Shown here one piece after another: positions 33,941 to 43,826 of a stretch of 64,000 nucleotides of DNA (positions are counted from its first letter, which is position 1; each line of letters begins with the position of its first letter). This DNA is from Christiangramia gaetbulicola (lineage in GTDB: Bacteria > Bacteroidota > Bacteroidia > Flavobacteriales > Flavobacteriaceae): assembly GCF_003054225.1 (NCBI RefSeq), contig NZ_QBKQ01000002.1, forward strand, positions 682,001-746,000, read 5' to 3'. The position numbers and the translations under genes are program-made. Under the pieces are notes generated by a model. It searched no databases. It worked only from the letters and a program-made list of their open reading frames with translations, and was not told the origin of the DNA.

Positions 33941-35413
33941 ATGAATTTAAAAATGAAGTCATTTTTTATCGTTCTTTCAATTATTTTATCAGGATGTACT
34001 CAGGGAAATCAATTTTCTGCTGATGAGAATGGAATGTTTAATTCTGGTAAGGATAATATCCCATTTAAAGTATCCAAAGATCTGGACGCCATAAAAGAAG
34101 ATGGGGTTTTACATGCCATCACGATCTATAATTCCACGAGCTATTTCCTGTATAAAGGAATGGCGATGGGTTTTGAATATGAGCTATTATCACGTCTTGC
34201 AGAAGATCTTGATCTAAAGCTGAAGATCACTGTGGCAGATGATATAGATGATCTTTTTGAAATGCTGAATAATGGTGAGGCAGACCTCATCGCATATGGT
34301 TTGACCATCACCGAGCCACGAAAAAAACTCGTAAGTTTTACAGAGAATCATTATGTAACCCACCAGGCTTTAGTTCAAAGAATGCCGGCGAACTGGAGAT
34401 CTTTGCCCGGTTATAAGATCGACAAACAGTTGATTTCAAATACCCTGGAATTAATTAATGACACCGTTTGGGTTCGGGAAAATTCATCTTATGCAGAAAG
34501 ACTTAAAAACCTGCAGGATGAGATCGGGGCAGAAATTCCTATAGAACATATTGAAGGAAATATTACTACAGACGAGATCATTAGAATGGTTGTAGATGGC
34601 GAAATAGACAGGACCATCGCAGATTATAACATCGCCGCCATCAATAAAACCTTCTACCCCATTCTTGATATAGACACCAGGATCTCTTTCTCACAACGTA
34701 TCGCATGGGCCGTCAGGCAGAATTCTCCTGAATTGCTAAAGGCAATAAACAAGTGGATCGCCAAAGAGAAAAAGATGGACGATTATTATGTCATCTATAA
34801 TAAATACTTTAAAAATAAGAAGTCTTACCGCGGAAGGATACAAAGTGACTTTTATAGTAAGAACGGTAATAAGATTAGTAAATACGATGATATTATAAAA
34901 GAGAATGCCTCTAAGATAGGTTGGGACTGGCGTTTTCTTTGTTCACAGGTTTACCAGGAATCCCAGTTCGATCCCAGGTCTAAATCCTGGGCCGGTGCCA
35001 GCGGTCTCATTCAGCTAATGCCTGCTACAGCAAAAGAAGTTGGGGTTACCAATTCTTTTAACCCAAAACAGAATATTAAAGGAGGGGTTAAATACATTAA
35101 TAGAATTCGAAATAGATTCGAAAATGTGAAAGATTCCATTCAGAAAGTAAAATTTACCCTCGCTGCCTTTAATTGCGGACCCGGCCATGTTTTTGATGCA
35201 ATGCGCCTGGCCGAAAAGAATGGTAAAGATCCCCTTATCTGGGATGATAATGTAGAGGATTATCTTTTAAAACTCAGAGAAAAGAAATACTATCAGGATG
35301 AAGTGGTTAGACACGGTTTTGTAAGAGGAGCAGAACCCTACAACTATGTGAGGGATATATTTTTACGCTATGAGCACTATAAGCAATTTATAGAAGAAGA
35401 AACCACCATTTAA
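33941..35413 (+). CDS. mltF: MltF-like lytic murein transglycosylase lipoprotein
   Basis: 490 residues with lipobox IILSGCTQGN (Cys near residue 20). Residues about 45-285 form a type 2 periplasmic solute-binding domain (HAITIYNSTSYFLYKGMAMG, NNGEADLIAYGLTITEPR). Residues about 310-480 form the SLT lysozyme-like domain: SQVYQESQFDPRSKSWAGAS with the catalytic Glu in ESQFDP, LIQLMPATAKEVGV, and LAAFNCGPGHVFDA. This two-domain order is that of MltF, which cleaves peptidoglycan to anhydro-muropeptides and is modulated by ligand binding to the first domain. It is tethered to a membrane facing the periplasm. Confidence 0.9.
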   Translation: MNLKMKSFFIVLSIILSGCTQGNQFSADENGMFNSGKDNIPFKVSKDLDAIKEDGVLHAITIYNSTSYFLYKGMAMGFEYELLSRLAEDLDLKLKITVADDIDDLFEMLNNGEADLIAYGLTITEPRKKLVSFTENHYVTHQALVQRMPANWRSLPGYKIDKQLISNTLELINDTVWVRENSSYAERLKNLQDEIGAEIPIEHIEGNITTDEIIRMVVDGEIDRTIADYNIAAINKTFYPILDIDTRISFSQRIAWAVRQNSPELLKAINKWIAKEKKMDDYYVIYNKYFKNKKSYRGRIQSDFYSKNGNKISKYDDIIKENASKIGWDWRFLCSQVYQESQFDPRSKSWAGASGLIQLMPATAKEVGVTNSFNPKQNIKGGVKYINRIRNRFENVKDSIQKVKFTLAAFNCGPGHVFDAMRLAEKNGKDPLIWDDNVEDYLLKLREKKYYQDEVVRHGFVRGAEPYNYVRDIFLRYEHYKQFIEEETTI

Positions 35414-35427
35414 ATTCTGTTTGAAAA

Positions 35428-38400
35428 TTAATCAAGTATTATCCCGATTCCTATTTTCTCAAGTAAATATGGATTATGATCAATAACCAGAATATCGTTG
35501 GTTTTACTTAGCTTTTTCAGGATCTCAAACAAAAGATCGATATCCGCATAATGTAAACCTGTGCTGGGTTCATCTAAAATATAGAGCTCATTTGACGCAT
35601 TATCCTGTAACCAGTTCAACAACAGCAGGCGCTGCTTTTCTCCTGAAGAAAGTGTTTGCACCGGCTGATCCAATCTTAGATATGCCAATCCTATCTCTTT
35701 TAATCGATCCAGGAAATGCAGGTTTTGTCCAGAAAAATTCACCTCTACAAGCCATTCCTGAAATTCTTCTATGTTAAGAGAGAGTACCTCAGCGATATTG
35801 CTGGAATTAATCGTATGCTCTAAAATATGAGACTGGTAGCGCTGTCCATGGCATACTTCACATTCTTCGATCGCATTTGCAGTTACGTCCAGGCTGGTTT
35901 CAACATAACCCATTCCTTTACAATTGGGACACTGACTCGTCTTTGTTTTATAAGAAAAATCCTTAGCCTTTAGATCTGAGCCTTCAGCAAAGATCTTGCT
36001 GATATCTTTCAGCAGGTCCAGGTAAGAAACCAGTAAGGTCTTCGAATGTGAGCGCAGTTTTTTAGACTCAAAATAGTGTGCTGCCCCATAATTTATTGGA
36101 AATTTTATACTGCTGCAATTAACCAGTTTTCCTGTATTAATGCTTGGTATAAGAATCTCCTTCACCAATGTGGTTTTCCCAATTCCAGATTTACCACTTA
36201 TCGCCGTGATACCACCAACCGGAACTTCCAGTATTTCTTTTTCCAGCGAATGTTTTGAAAGATCTTTGATGATAATTTGATCATCGCCTTTTTCAAATTT
36301 AACTGCTTTAGATTTAGTTTTAAGGAAAGGATGACTATCTGGTAGTTTTATAAATTCCTGTGGAGTTCCCTGGTAAGTAATATAACCACCCAGTTTTCCA
36401 GCCTGCGGTCCTATCTGTACCAAATGATCGGCAGAAAGAATGATCTCTTTATTATGTTCGATAACAAAGACTGTGTTGCCCTTCGCAATAAGCTCTTTTA
36501 AGATATTGATAAGATCTGGAATATTATCACTAGATAATCCAGCAGAAGGTTCATCCAATAGATACGTAATGCCTTTTAGCGGAGAGTTCAACTGTTTGAT
36601 CAAAGCGACCCGTTGATTCTCCCCACCAGAAAGCGTGGTCGATTTTCTATTGAGTTGCAAGTGATCTATGTGCAATTGCTTTGCCCTCTTAATGGTATTC
36701 ACCAAATGAGGTTCTATCCTGGATATTAATTCGTGGTCGATCGCAGCATACTCATTTAAGGAAGAAAGCCATTTTCCCAGGTCGGTAAGGTGCATGGATT
36801 TTATTTCATGAATAGACCTACCTCCTATTTTAAAATCAAGACGTTCAGGCTTTAGCCCGCTTCCTGAACAGTGACTACATTCAGAAGGCGAGAAAAGCGC
36901 TTTAAGCCTGGCAATGTTCTTGTTTTTCCTGGTCTTATAATATTCTTCTTTCAGGTAATGGAAGAGTCCCTCCCATTTCATTTTAATGGGCTGTACTCCT
37001 TCCCTGGTTTTGGTTTTAAAGGTCCACTCGGTCTCCCAGATCTTTTCACCGTCTCCATGGAGTAAAATATTCCTTTGTTCTACGTTTAGATCTTTAAAAG
37101 GAGTTTCCAGGCTAAACCCGTATGTTTTACCCAGCTCTTTCACGATCGCCATATATTGGCTCCCCGGCTGTCCATAATAGGCCAGTGCTTTGTTATGCTC
37201 AAAAAGTCCGTCAGCGATACTCTTATTTACGTCTTTTACAATTTTATCCATGTCAGGTAATAATTCCTCTCCATAACCATCACAGATCGCACATTTCCCC
37301 AGTTCATGATTATTCGAAAAATGACTGGCAGATAGGTCACTTCCTTCAAATTGCGCTTTCCTGGAGAATGCAAAACGAAAGATCTTATCTATACCGGTTT
37401 GTTTGGAAATATCAGAGCGTTCGGTAAAACTTCTTTCCTTGCGAGTGATACAGATCGTGGGACTAAGCCCGGTGATATTTTCCACCTCGAACTGAAAATT
37501 CACTCCGGCCCTGGATTGCTGGTAAGAAGTGAATTGCCTAGTCATTTCCTGTAATCCGTAACCATGCAGGGTGTCTATCAAAAGAGAAGATTTCCCGGAG
37601 CCTGAAATTCCGGTAAATACGGTTAAGCGATGTTTTGGCAGATCTAGGTCCAGGTCCTTCAGATAATGTGTCCTGGCTCCTTTTATAGATATCTTTTTTC
37701 GGTCATCTTCTGAAAAGGTTTTGAATTCCTGTGGTTGAACCTCCAGGGAATTATCGAACCAGGTATCGCAAGAAGTTTTAAATAACTGATGGTTCTCAAA
37801 ACATATAATTCCAGCGGTCTGCTTTTTCAACTGATGCAAGGCTTTTAGCAATTGTCTTACATTCTGTTGATGTAAACCTATACTTGGTTCTTCCAGAATC
37901 AATAAGGTCTTCTTAGATTGCTTGGCAAAATGTTTAGTAAGTTTTATACGTTGAGCCTCTCCACCGGATAACGTATTTGATGGCTGACCCAGTTTTATAT
38001 ATCCCAGGCCTAATTGCAGCATCAATGAAAGGATCTTGGTGATCTGTTTTTCATTGCTGAAAAAATCATAAGCTTCCTCTATGCTCAGATCATATACATC
38101 TGCGATACTCCTGTAGTTCCAATGTGCTTGTAGTACTTTATCTTTAAAGCGCTTTCCGTTACAGCTGGGACAAACCTGGTTAATAGTTCCCAGTACGTTC
38201 ATAGATAAAGTGATGACCCCGGCGCCTTCGCAATTTTCACATCTCCCCTTTTTATTATTGAAGGAAAAAGCTGCTTTGGACAACTTCAGGCTTTTCGCTT
38301 CAGGAGTTTTCGCAAAGAGATCGCGAATTTTATCGGCCAGGCCAGTATAGGTCGCGGGATTACTTCGGGGAGTTTTACCTATGGGCTGATCTGAAACCGT

Positions 38401-39918
38401 TGCGAGGCCAAGTTCTTCCCTGTCGGAAAACTCATGGAGTCTTTCAACCACTTCTGCTGTCTTTCTGGATACAACGCATAGTTCTCCGGCGGATGGCTCA
38501 AAATTGTCTATTGAAACTCTTTTCGCTGATTTGGTCTCAACTGATGGTTCTTCCCGTAATTCAATTAAAGTAGGACTATCTAAATTTTCTGAGTTCAGAA
38601 ATTCCTGAATGGACCCATTAAAAACGATCTCTCCCCCATGAATACCAGCCTGCGGCCCCAACTCTACGATCCAGTCTGCGGAGCGTATAAAGTTTAGATC
38701 ATGCTCAACGACCATCACCGTATTTCCTCGTTTAATAAGTCGGTTCAGAATATGCCTTAAATGGATCTGATAATCTTCAGCTAGACCTATGGAAGGTTCA
38801 TCAAAAACATAAAGTATGCCCTGGAGATTGCTATTTACCTGTTTTATTAATCTTATACGCTGGGCATCTCCAGAAGAAATATCGGCACTGGAAGTACCTA
38901 AACTGTATTCTTCCATCCCCAGCCGGATCAGGTCGAATAATTGAGTGGTGATCTTTTCTACCAGTGCCCTTTCCCCACCTGTCAATTTTTGCGATTGAAG
39001 CTTCTCATATAAAATTTTCAGGGGAAGCTGCATCCATTCATGAAAGTTCAGTCCTTTCCATTTATATTTTAGATGTTCAGCTTTAATGCGCGCTCCTTTG
39101 CATTTTGGGCAGATACTGGAACTCACAAATTTTAAAATATTCTTATTCCGGTCCCGCTTTAAGATATCGGTCATAATAGGAAGAATCCCCTTATAATAGC
39201 CTTCTTCACGAGGCTTGGCTTTAAGACCCTGCCATCTCAACCTTGATTCTATACTATGCTTTCCGTAGAAAACTTTAATACGGTCACTGCCGTTCAGAAT
39301 AACATCTTTTTGCTCAGCATTAAGCTCTTTCCATGGTATGTCTACACTAAAGCCATGAGCTTTACATACTTTATTCAACTCCTCCACGGTCACCTGTGAA
39401 TAGACAATGTACCCATTGGGAAGCGTGGTGGTGATGGCGCCCTCCCTCAATGTCTTGTTCTCATCTCCCAGAAGTTTAGCGATATCTATATATTCTGCTT
39501 CCCCTATCCCATGACAGCGATCACAGGCTCCCTTTGGATGATTAAAGGAAAATAATGATTTACTCATAGTCTCTTCCCCGGCATATCGTGCAAAAAGGAT
39601 CCTGAAATAGGAAGCCAGTTCTGATAGAGTTCCAAAGGTGGCATTAACAGACCTGAAGCGTTTTGATTGTCCCACCTTTATTACGGGCGGAAGCGCTTCT
39701 ATATCATCTACCTCTGCAGTAGGAATAGACTGGGCGTTTTGCTGATTGTATGCTGGCAGGCTCTCCAGAAAATAACGATATCCTTCATTAGCGATGACAT
39801 CTATAGCCAAAGACGACTTGCCTGAACCAGATAAACCGGTCACCACGATCAATTGATTTTCAGGAATATCGAGGTCAATATTCTTGAGATTGTTCTGGTG
39901 GGCATTTATTACTCGCAT
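35428..39918 (-). CDS. Tandem UvrA-like ABC ATPase, four modules
   Basis: 1496 residues, about 1.6 times normal UvrA, made of two UvrA-like halves. Module 1 has Walker A GLSGSGKSS (28-36), zinc-finger cysteines near 132-135 and 270-273, signature ISSGDAQR (348-354) and DEPSIGL. Module 2 has the typical IGKTPRSNPATYTG, zinc finger C560-C563/C583-C586 and LSGGEAQR, but no Walker A: the expected place (about 478-486) reads GELCVVSRK, and Walker B is LEEP. Module 3 has GISGSGKSS (770-778). Module 4 has SGKSGIGKTT (1241-1250) and LDEPSTGL. No UvrB-binding domain is evident. It probably binds DNA damage or protects against DNA-binding drugs, as proposed for UvrA2-like paralogues. Monocistronic. Confidence 0.88.
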   Translation of the reverse strand: MRVINAHQNNLKNIDLDIPENQLIVVTGLSGSGKSSLAIDVIANEGYRYFLESLPAYNQQNAQSIPTAEVDDIEALPPVIKVGQSKRFRSVNATFGTLSELASYFRILFARYAGEETMSKSLFSFNHPKGACDRCHGIGEAEYIDIAKLLGDENKTLREGAITTTLPNGYIVYSQVTVEELNKVCKAHGFSVDIPWKELNAEQKDVILNGSDRIKVFYGKHSIESRLRWQGLKAKPREEGYYKGILPIMTDILKRDRNKNILKFVSSSICPKCKGARIKAEHLKYKWKGLNFHEWMQLPLKILYEKLQSQKLTGGERALVEKITTQLFDLIRLGMEEYSLGTSSADISSGDAQRIRLIKQVNSNLQGILYVFDEPSIGLAEDYQIHLRHILNRLIKRGNTVMVVEHDLNFIRSADWIVELGPQAGIHGGEIVFNGSIQEFLNSENLDSPTLIELREEPSVETKSAKRVSIDNFEPSAGELCVVSRKTAEVVERLHEFSDREELGLATVSDQPIGKTPRSNPATYTGLADKIRDLFAKTPEAKSLKLSKAAFSFNNKKGRCENCEGAGVITLSMNVLGTINQVCPSCNGKRFKDKVLQAHWNYRSIADVYDLSIEEAYDFFSNEKQITKILSLMLQLGLGYIKLGQPSNTLSGGEAQRIKLTKHFAKQSKKTLLILEEPSIGLHQQNVRQLLKALHQLKKQTAGIICFENHQLFKTSCDTWFDNSLEVQPQEFKTFSEDDRKKISIKGARTHYLKDLDLDLPKHRLTVFTGISGSGKSSLLIDTLHGYGLQEMTRQFTSYQQSRAGVNFQFEVENITGLSPTICITRKERSFTERSDISKQTGIDKIFRFAFSRKAQFEGSDLSASHFSNNHELGKCAICDGYGEELLPDMDKIVKDVNKSIADGLFEHNKALAYYGQPGSQYMAIVKELGKTYGFSLETPFKDLNVEQRNILLHGDGEKIWETEWTFKTKTREGVQPIKMKWEGLFHYLKEEYYKTRKNKNIARLKALFSPSECSHCSGSGLKPERLDFKIGGRSIHEIKSMHLTDLGKWLSSLNEYAAIDHELISRIEPHLVNTIKRAKQLHIDHLQLNRKSTTLSGGENQRVALIKQLNSPLKGITYLLDEPSAGLSSDNIPDLINILKELIAKGNTVFVIEHNKEIILSADHLVQIGPQAGKLGGYITYQGTPQEFIKLPDSHPFLKTKSKAVKFEKGDDQIIIKDLSKHSLEKEILEVPVGGITAISGKSGIGKTTLVKEILIPSINTGKLVNCSSIKFPINYGAAHYFESKKLRSHSKTLLVSYLDLLKDISKIFAEGSDLKAKDFSYKTKTSQCPNCKGMGYVETSLDVTANAIEECEVCHGQRYQSHILEHTINSSNIAEVLSLNIEEFQEWLVEVNFSGQNLHFLDRLKEIGLAYLRLDQPVQTLSSGEKQRLLLLNWLQDNASNELYILDEPSTGLHYADIDLLFEILKKLSKTNDILVIDHNPYLLEKIGIGIILD

Positions 39919-40096
39919 ATAGGGTCAGGAATTTTTTGAAAAAAGATAAAGATAGAAAGATTAAAACGGCTTAGAAGGTTAAATCCTGATAGTTATCCGG
40001 GTCGCATCCATACTCAACTAAAGTATATTTAGAGCCGAATCAATATTAATTAACAAAGAAAGGATCTCTTAGTAACCACTTCATTATTTTTACAAT

Positions 40097-41137
40097 ATGA
40101 TCGTAATAATAGGAGCTGGTCTATCTGGCCTTCTAACAGGTTACCGGCTAAAGAAAGAAGGTATTCCCTTTAAAATTCTTGAGGCAAGATCCAGAATTGG
40201 AGGAAGAATCAATACAATATATGGAACAGAAAATACACCCGTTGAAATGGGTGCTACCTGGTTTGGTAATCAGCACAGACATTTAATCTCTCTCCTGGAA
40301 GAATTAGGAATTGGATCCTTCGAGCAATATATGGATGGTACCGTATTTTTTCAGCCCTTCTCTACTTCACCAGCTCAATCCATACAAATTCCCAGTCAGC
40401 CACCCAGCTATAGAATTTCCGGAGGCACATCCAATCTTGTGAATACTCTTTATCAAAATTTGGATCAAAATGATATAAAATTAAATCAATCGGTAAAAGA
40501 AATCAGATTTCAGAATGATTCGGTTCAGGTAATTACAGAAGAAGTTTTTAAAGGAGATAAAGTTGTTTTGGCCATTCCGCCTAAATTATGGGCGAAGAAT
40601 ATAGTATTTGAGCCTGATTTACCCGATAATTTAATGAGTATCGCTCAGCAAACGCAGACCTGGATGGAAGACTCCATTAAAATTGCTCTAACCTATAAAA
40701 ATCCATTTTGGGAAGAGGAAAATCTATCCGGAACTCTTTTCAGCAATACGGGACCTGTTACAGAATTATATGATCATTGCGATCACCAAAGATCTAAATA
40801 CGCGCTTTGTGGATTCATCAATTCATCCTTTAAACAACTTACTTATTCGGAAAGGCGTGAAAAAGTAATTGATCAAATAAAGAATGTTTTTGGAGAGAAA
40901 GCTGAAGATTTTACTGATTATGAAGAATGCATCTGGAGTAAAGAACAACACACTTTTGAAACATCTGATATTCCTCTTTTTCCTCATCAAAACAACGGAA
41001 ACCAAATATTCAGCAGATCCTTTATGAATGATAAACTATTAATTTCCAGCTCTGAATCGGCCTTAGAATTTCCCGGTTATATGGATGGAGCAGTCTATTC
41101 AGCAAATGAAACAGCTAAGAAAATTATTGCACGCTAA
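40097..41137 (+). CDS. Flavin-containing amine oxidase family protein
   Basis: 346 residues, cytosolic. The N-terminus MIVIIGAGLSGLLTGYRLKK is the FAD dinucleotide-binding G-x-G-x-x-G motif, followed by ILEARSRIGGRINT, the second FAD-contact segment of monoamine-oxidase-type flavoproteins. EMGATWFGNQH and the C-terminal FPGYMDGAVYSANETAKKI (FAD-proximal Gly-Ala-Val-x-Ser) complete the family pattern. It oxidises an amine, amino acid or related substrate; which one is unknown. It is shorter than most MAO relatives (about 450 residues), so the substrate domain is reduced. It is divergent from the UvrA-like gene. Confidence 0.88.
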   Translation: MIVIIGAGLSGLLTGYRLKKEGIPFKILEARSRIGGRINTIYGTENTPVEMGATWFGNQHRHLISLLEELGIGSFEQYMDGTVFFQPFSTSPAQSIQIPSQPPSYRISGGTSNLVNTLYQNLDQNDIKLNQSVKEIRFQNDSVQVITEEVFKGDKVVLAIPPKLWAKNIVFEPDLPDNLMSIAQQTQTWMEDSIKIALTYKNPFWEEENLSGTLFSNTGPVTELYDHCDHQRSKYALCGFINSSFKQLTYSERREKVIDQIKNVFGEKAEDFTDYEECIWSKEQHTFETSDIPLFPHQNNGNQIFSRSFMNDKLLISSSESALEFPGYMDGAVYSANETAKKIIAR

Positions 41138-41157
41138 TAATAAAGGTTTGTATTTAC

Positions 41158-41165
41158 TAAATTTG
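41158..41165 (+). promoter_or_regulatory. Possible Bacteroidota -7 element
   Basis: TAAATTTG is a perfect match to the TAnnTTTG -7 consensus, 53 bp before the ATG of the thioredoxin-like lipoprotein gene. No TTG at the usual 19-21 bp spacing is seen upstream, so support is partial. Confidence 0.35.
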
Positions 41166-41218
41166 GTGATCATACAACCTAAGGAATCCTCAACAAGCCC
41201 GGGCATTAATTTGAATAA

Positions 41219-42427
41219 ATGAGACCTTTCCCACTAAAAAATACTATTGTCCTTATCCTAATAATCTTATGTATTATTGCCTGTAATTCACCAGCAAAAA
41301 TATCTGGAAAATTAGAAGACACAGAAAAGAACGATACAAAAATTTACCTAATTGAACCTGGATCTTTAAAGGAAGTAGCCGCTTCATTTTTCGGAAAAGT
41401 CCTGGATTCTGCTGTGATAAATTCTGATGGCAGCTTTGAGTTCCACAATCTGCCAGAATCTGAAGAAACTGTATTGTTAGAATTAGCTATAAAACAACCC
41501 GGAAAGTCTCCTAAATATTTACAAACAGGCGATCCTTCGAAGGCTAATTATATGCCTGTCATTTGGCAATCTGGAGTGCCTCTAAAAATCACCGCGAAAA
41601 CAGATGAATTTCAAAAAAGTTTTTCAATTGAACAGCCTTCAGAAATCAATAAAGCTTTGTTAGACCTTAGGGATATGAAGCAGAAAGCTTATCAAGCCTA
41701 TCTTGCAGGAAAGCAATGGCAAATAGAAGATGGTAGCCAATTGCTGGAAAAGGAACACGCTATTTTACAATATCAGAAGAAGCTGATAAACTTTGCTGAT
41801 AGCACCCAGTATTTAATGCCTGCAATGTTGGCTTTGAGATGGGTGAGTCCGGAGAAGGATTATGAACGGGTGCCGGAATTTCTGGTAAGTCAATGCAACA
41901 AATGGAAGGAAAAACAACCAGGTCATCCATGGGTAGAACAGTTATGTAAAGTAAGTGAACCCTCTAATTTACCGGTTCTGGTAGGAGATGTATTTCCAAA
42001 TCTCAGGCTTCCCATGATCACAAAGGATACAATATCCCTAAAAGAGCAATTAGGAGACAAGCTGACTATTATAGACTTGTGGGCATCCTGGTGTGCTCCA
42101 TGCCGAAAAGAAAATCGTAATATTCTAGCACCCATCTGGGAGGAATATCATGAGAAGGGCCTACAAATTATTGGTTATGGTCTGGAAAGTGATGAGTCTG
42201 CCTGGAGAGCAGCTGTAGAACGTGATGGAGCCAATCGCTGGTTACAAGCATCAGATTTACAGGGAGACGATGCGCCTTTCCTGAAAAAAATCCGTGTTCG
42301 AACCATTCCGGCTAATTTTATTCTTGATGATAGAGGGATCGTTATTGCTAAAAACGTTCATGGAAGGGATTTAATAGATCTGGTAGAAAATTATATCCAA
42401 AGAAAACAACCCCGTAAATCTCAGTAG
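41219..42427 (+). CDS. TlpA/AhpC-like thioredoxin-fold lipoprotein
   Basis: 402 residues with lipobox CIIACNSPAK (Cys near residue 22). Residues 27-125 resemble the DUF4369 beta-sandwich (SGKLEDTEKNDTKIYLIEPG, SDGSFEFHNLPES). A helical linker follows, then a thioredoxin-like domain from residue 250 with LIDLWASWCAPCRKEN. Its active-site C-A-P-C and the later cis-Pro loop RTIPANFILDDRG are complete. It probably reduces disulfides or cytochrome-maturation substrates in the periplasm. This DUF4369-thioredoxin layout is frequent in Bacteroidota. Confidence 0.9.
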   Translation: MRPFPLKNTIVLILIILCIIACNSPAKISGKLEDTEKNDTKIYLIEPGSLKEVAASFFGKVLDSAVINSDGSFEFHNLPESEETVLLELAIKQPGKSPKYLQTGDPSKANYMPVIWQSGVPLKITAKTDEFQKSFSIEQPSEINKALLDLRDMKQKAYQAYLAGKQWQIEDGSQLLEKEHAILQYQKKLINFADSTQYLMPAMLALRWVSPEKDYERVPEFLVSQCNKWKEKQPGHPWVEQLCKVSEPSNLPVLVGDVFPNLRLPMITKDTISLKEQLGDKLTIIDLWASWCAPCRKENRNILAPIWEEYHEKGLQIIGYGLESDESAWRAAVERDGANRWLQASDLQGDDAPFLKKIRVRTIPANFILDDRGIVIAKNVHGRDLIDLVENYIQRKQPRKSQ

Positions 42428-42745
42428 AATCTATTGGTCATTATGATATTAGCAGTACTATTTGATGAATATTAAAACATGCCCACCCCGTTAATAATAC
42501 ACTCCTATTACAGTGAGAATGTTGCTGATATTTAGAAAAATGCAACAGGATACTCATAAAATAATAGCCTGTAAGTAATCCTGTATTTAGTTAATCGAAC
42601 TGTTTAGAAAACATAAATACAACTGAACATCAATGAATTAGATTAACAGTCTAAAGAAATTGATTAACTTCATTGAAGTATTCGGAATCCTTAGCCCTAT
42701 TTCTGAATTGATCTCCGCTTTTTTTACCAGTAAAATCTCAAGCCA
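42428..42745. other. Intergenic region, nothing firm
   Basis: 318 bp, AT-rich. A short imperfect inverted repeat (ACTCCTATTACAGTGAGAAT) near 42,510 is too weak to call a terminator. No ORF, repeat trace or clear promoter seen. Confidence 0.35.
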
Positions 42746-43735
42746 ATGAAAATAGCAGTATTTAGCACAAAAGTTTATGACCGGGAATATTTTGAAAAAT
42801 ATGGTAAGGATGAGCTATTTGATTTTACTTTCTTCGAAACCAGCCTTAGTGCCGCCACGGTAAATCTAACCCATGGCTTCGATGCAGTTTGTGTATTTGT
42901 GAACGATAAGGTAGATGATGAGACTATAAACGGCCTGGCTTCCAACGGGGTTAAATTGATCGCCCTAAGGTGTGCTGGTTTTAACAATGTTGACCTGGAA
43001 TCTGCGAAAAAGAATAAGATCAAAGTGGTTAGGGTTCCTGCCTATTCTCCTGAAGCTGTGGCGGAACATGCCATGGCATTGATCTTAACCCTGAACCGGA
43101 AAACCCATAAGGCCTATAACAGGGTAAGAGAAGGTAACTTTTCTTTGAATAAACTTATAGGCTTCAACCTTTATAAAAAAACACTTGGAGTTATTGGAAC
43201 GGGAAAAATTGGTGCTGCTTTTTGTAGGATCGGTCTTGGCTTTGGTTGCAAGATTATAGCTTATGATAAATATCCTTCAGAAGAATTAAAAACTTCCGGA
43301 GTAGAATATAAAACCCAACATGAAGTTCTTGAACAGGCAGATATTTTATCCCTGCACTGCCCGCTCACACCAGAGACAAAACATATTATTGATGCTGAAG
43401 CTTTAACCGGCATGAAAGAAGGGGTGATGATCATTAATACCAGTAGAGGTGCTTTGATAAATACCGGGGATATCCTGGACGGTTTGAAAGATGGGAAAGT
43501 CGGTTATTTAGGGATCGATGTTTATGAGCAGGAGGAAAACCTGTTTTATAAGGATCTTTCTGAAAGTATTATCCCCGATGATCTTATCCTGAGGCTTAAT
43601 AGTTTTCCAAATGTACTCATCACGGCACACCAGGCTTATTTCACCAAGGAAGCTATGACCGAGATTACCATAACCACTCTTAATAATATTAAAAGTTTTA
43701 AGAAAGGTGAACTTCTGGAAAACGAAGTTTCCTGA
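42746..43735 (+). CDS. ldhA: D-2-hydroxyacid dehydrogenase, LdhA-like
   Basis: 329 residues, cytosolic. The N-terminal catalytic domain begins MKIAVFSTKVYDREYFEKY, as in bacterial D-lactate dehydrogenases. The NAD-binding domain has GVIGTGKIGAAFCRI (G-x-G-x-x-G) near residue 150. The catalytic set is present: Arg in INTSRGALINTGD, Glu in GIDVYEQEENLF and His in NVLITAHQAYFTKEA. It should interconvert a D-2-hydroxyacid (probably D-lactate) and the 2-oxoacid with NADH. A RidA-fold gene follows about 90 bp later on the same strand. Confidence 0.88.
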   Translation: MKIAVFSTKVYDREYFEKYGKDELFDFTFFETSLSAATVNLTHGFDAVCVFVNDKVDDETINGLASNGVKLIALRCAGFNNVDLESAKKNKIKVVRVPAYSPEAVAEHAMALILTLNRKTHKAYNRVREGNFSLNKLIGFNLYKKTLGVIGTGKIGAAFCRIGLGFGCKIIAYDKYPSEELKTSGVEYKTQHEVLEQADILSLHCPLTPETKHIIDAEALTGMKEGVMIINTSRGALINTGDILDGLKDGKVGYLGIDVYEQEENLFYKDLSESIIPDDLILRLNSFPNVLITAHQAYFTKEAMTEITITTLNNIKSFKKGELLENEVS

Positions 43736-43826
43736 AAATAATATAGATTCTTTTAATCGAATAAAGTGTTTTATAAAGCAAACGAATTAGAACTAAGACC
43801 AAGTATTCATAATTAATCACATCATC

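Noticed and set aside
35592-37554. Forward frames inside the UvrA-like gene
   Set aside because: All are antisense shadows of a single 4.5-kb reverse gene with continuous domain matches.
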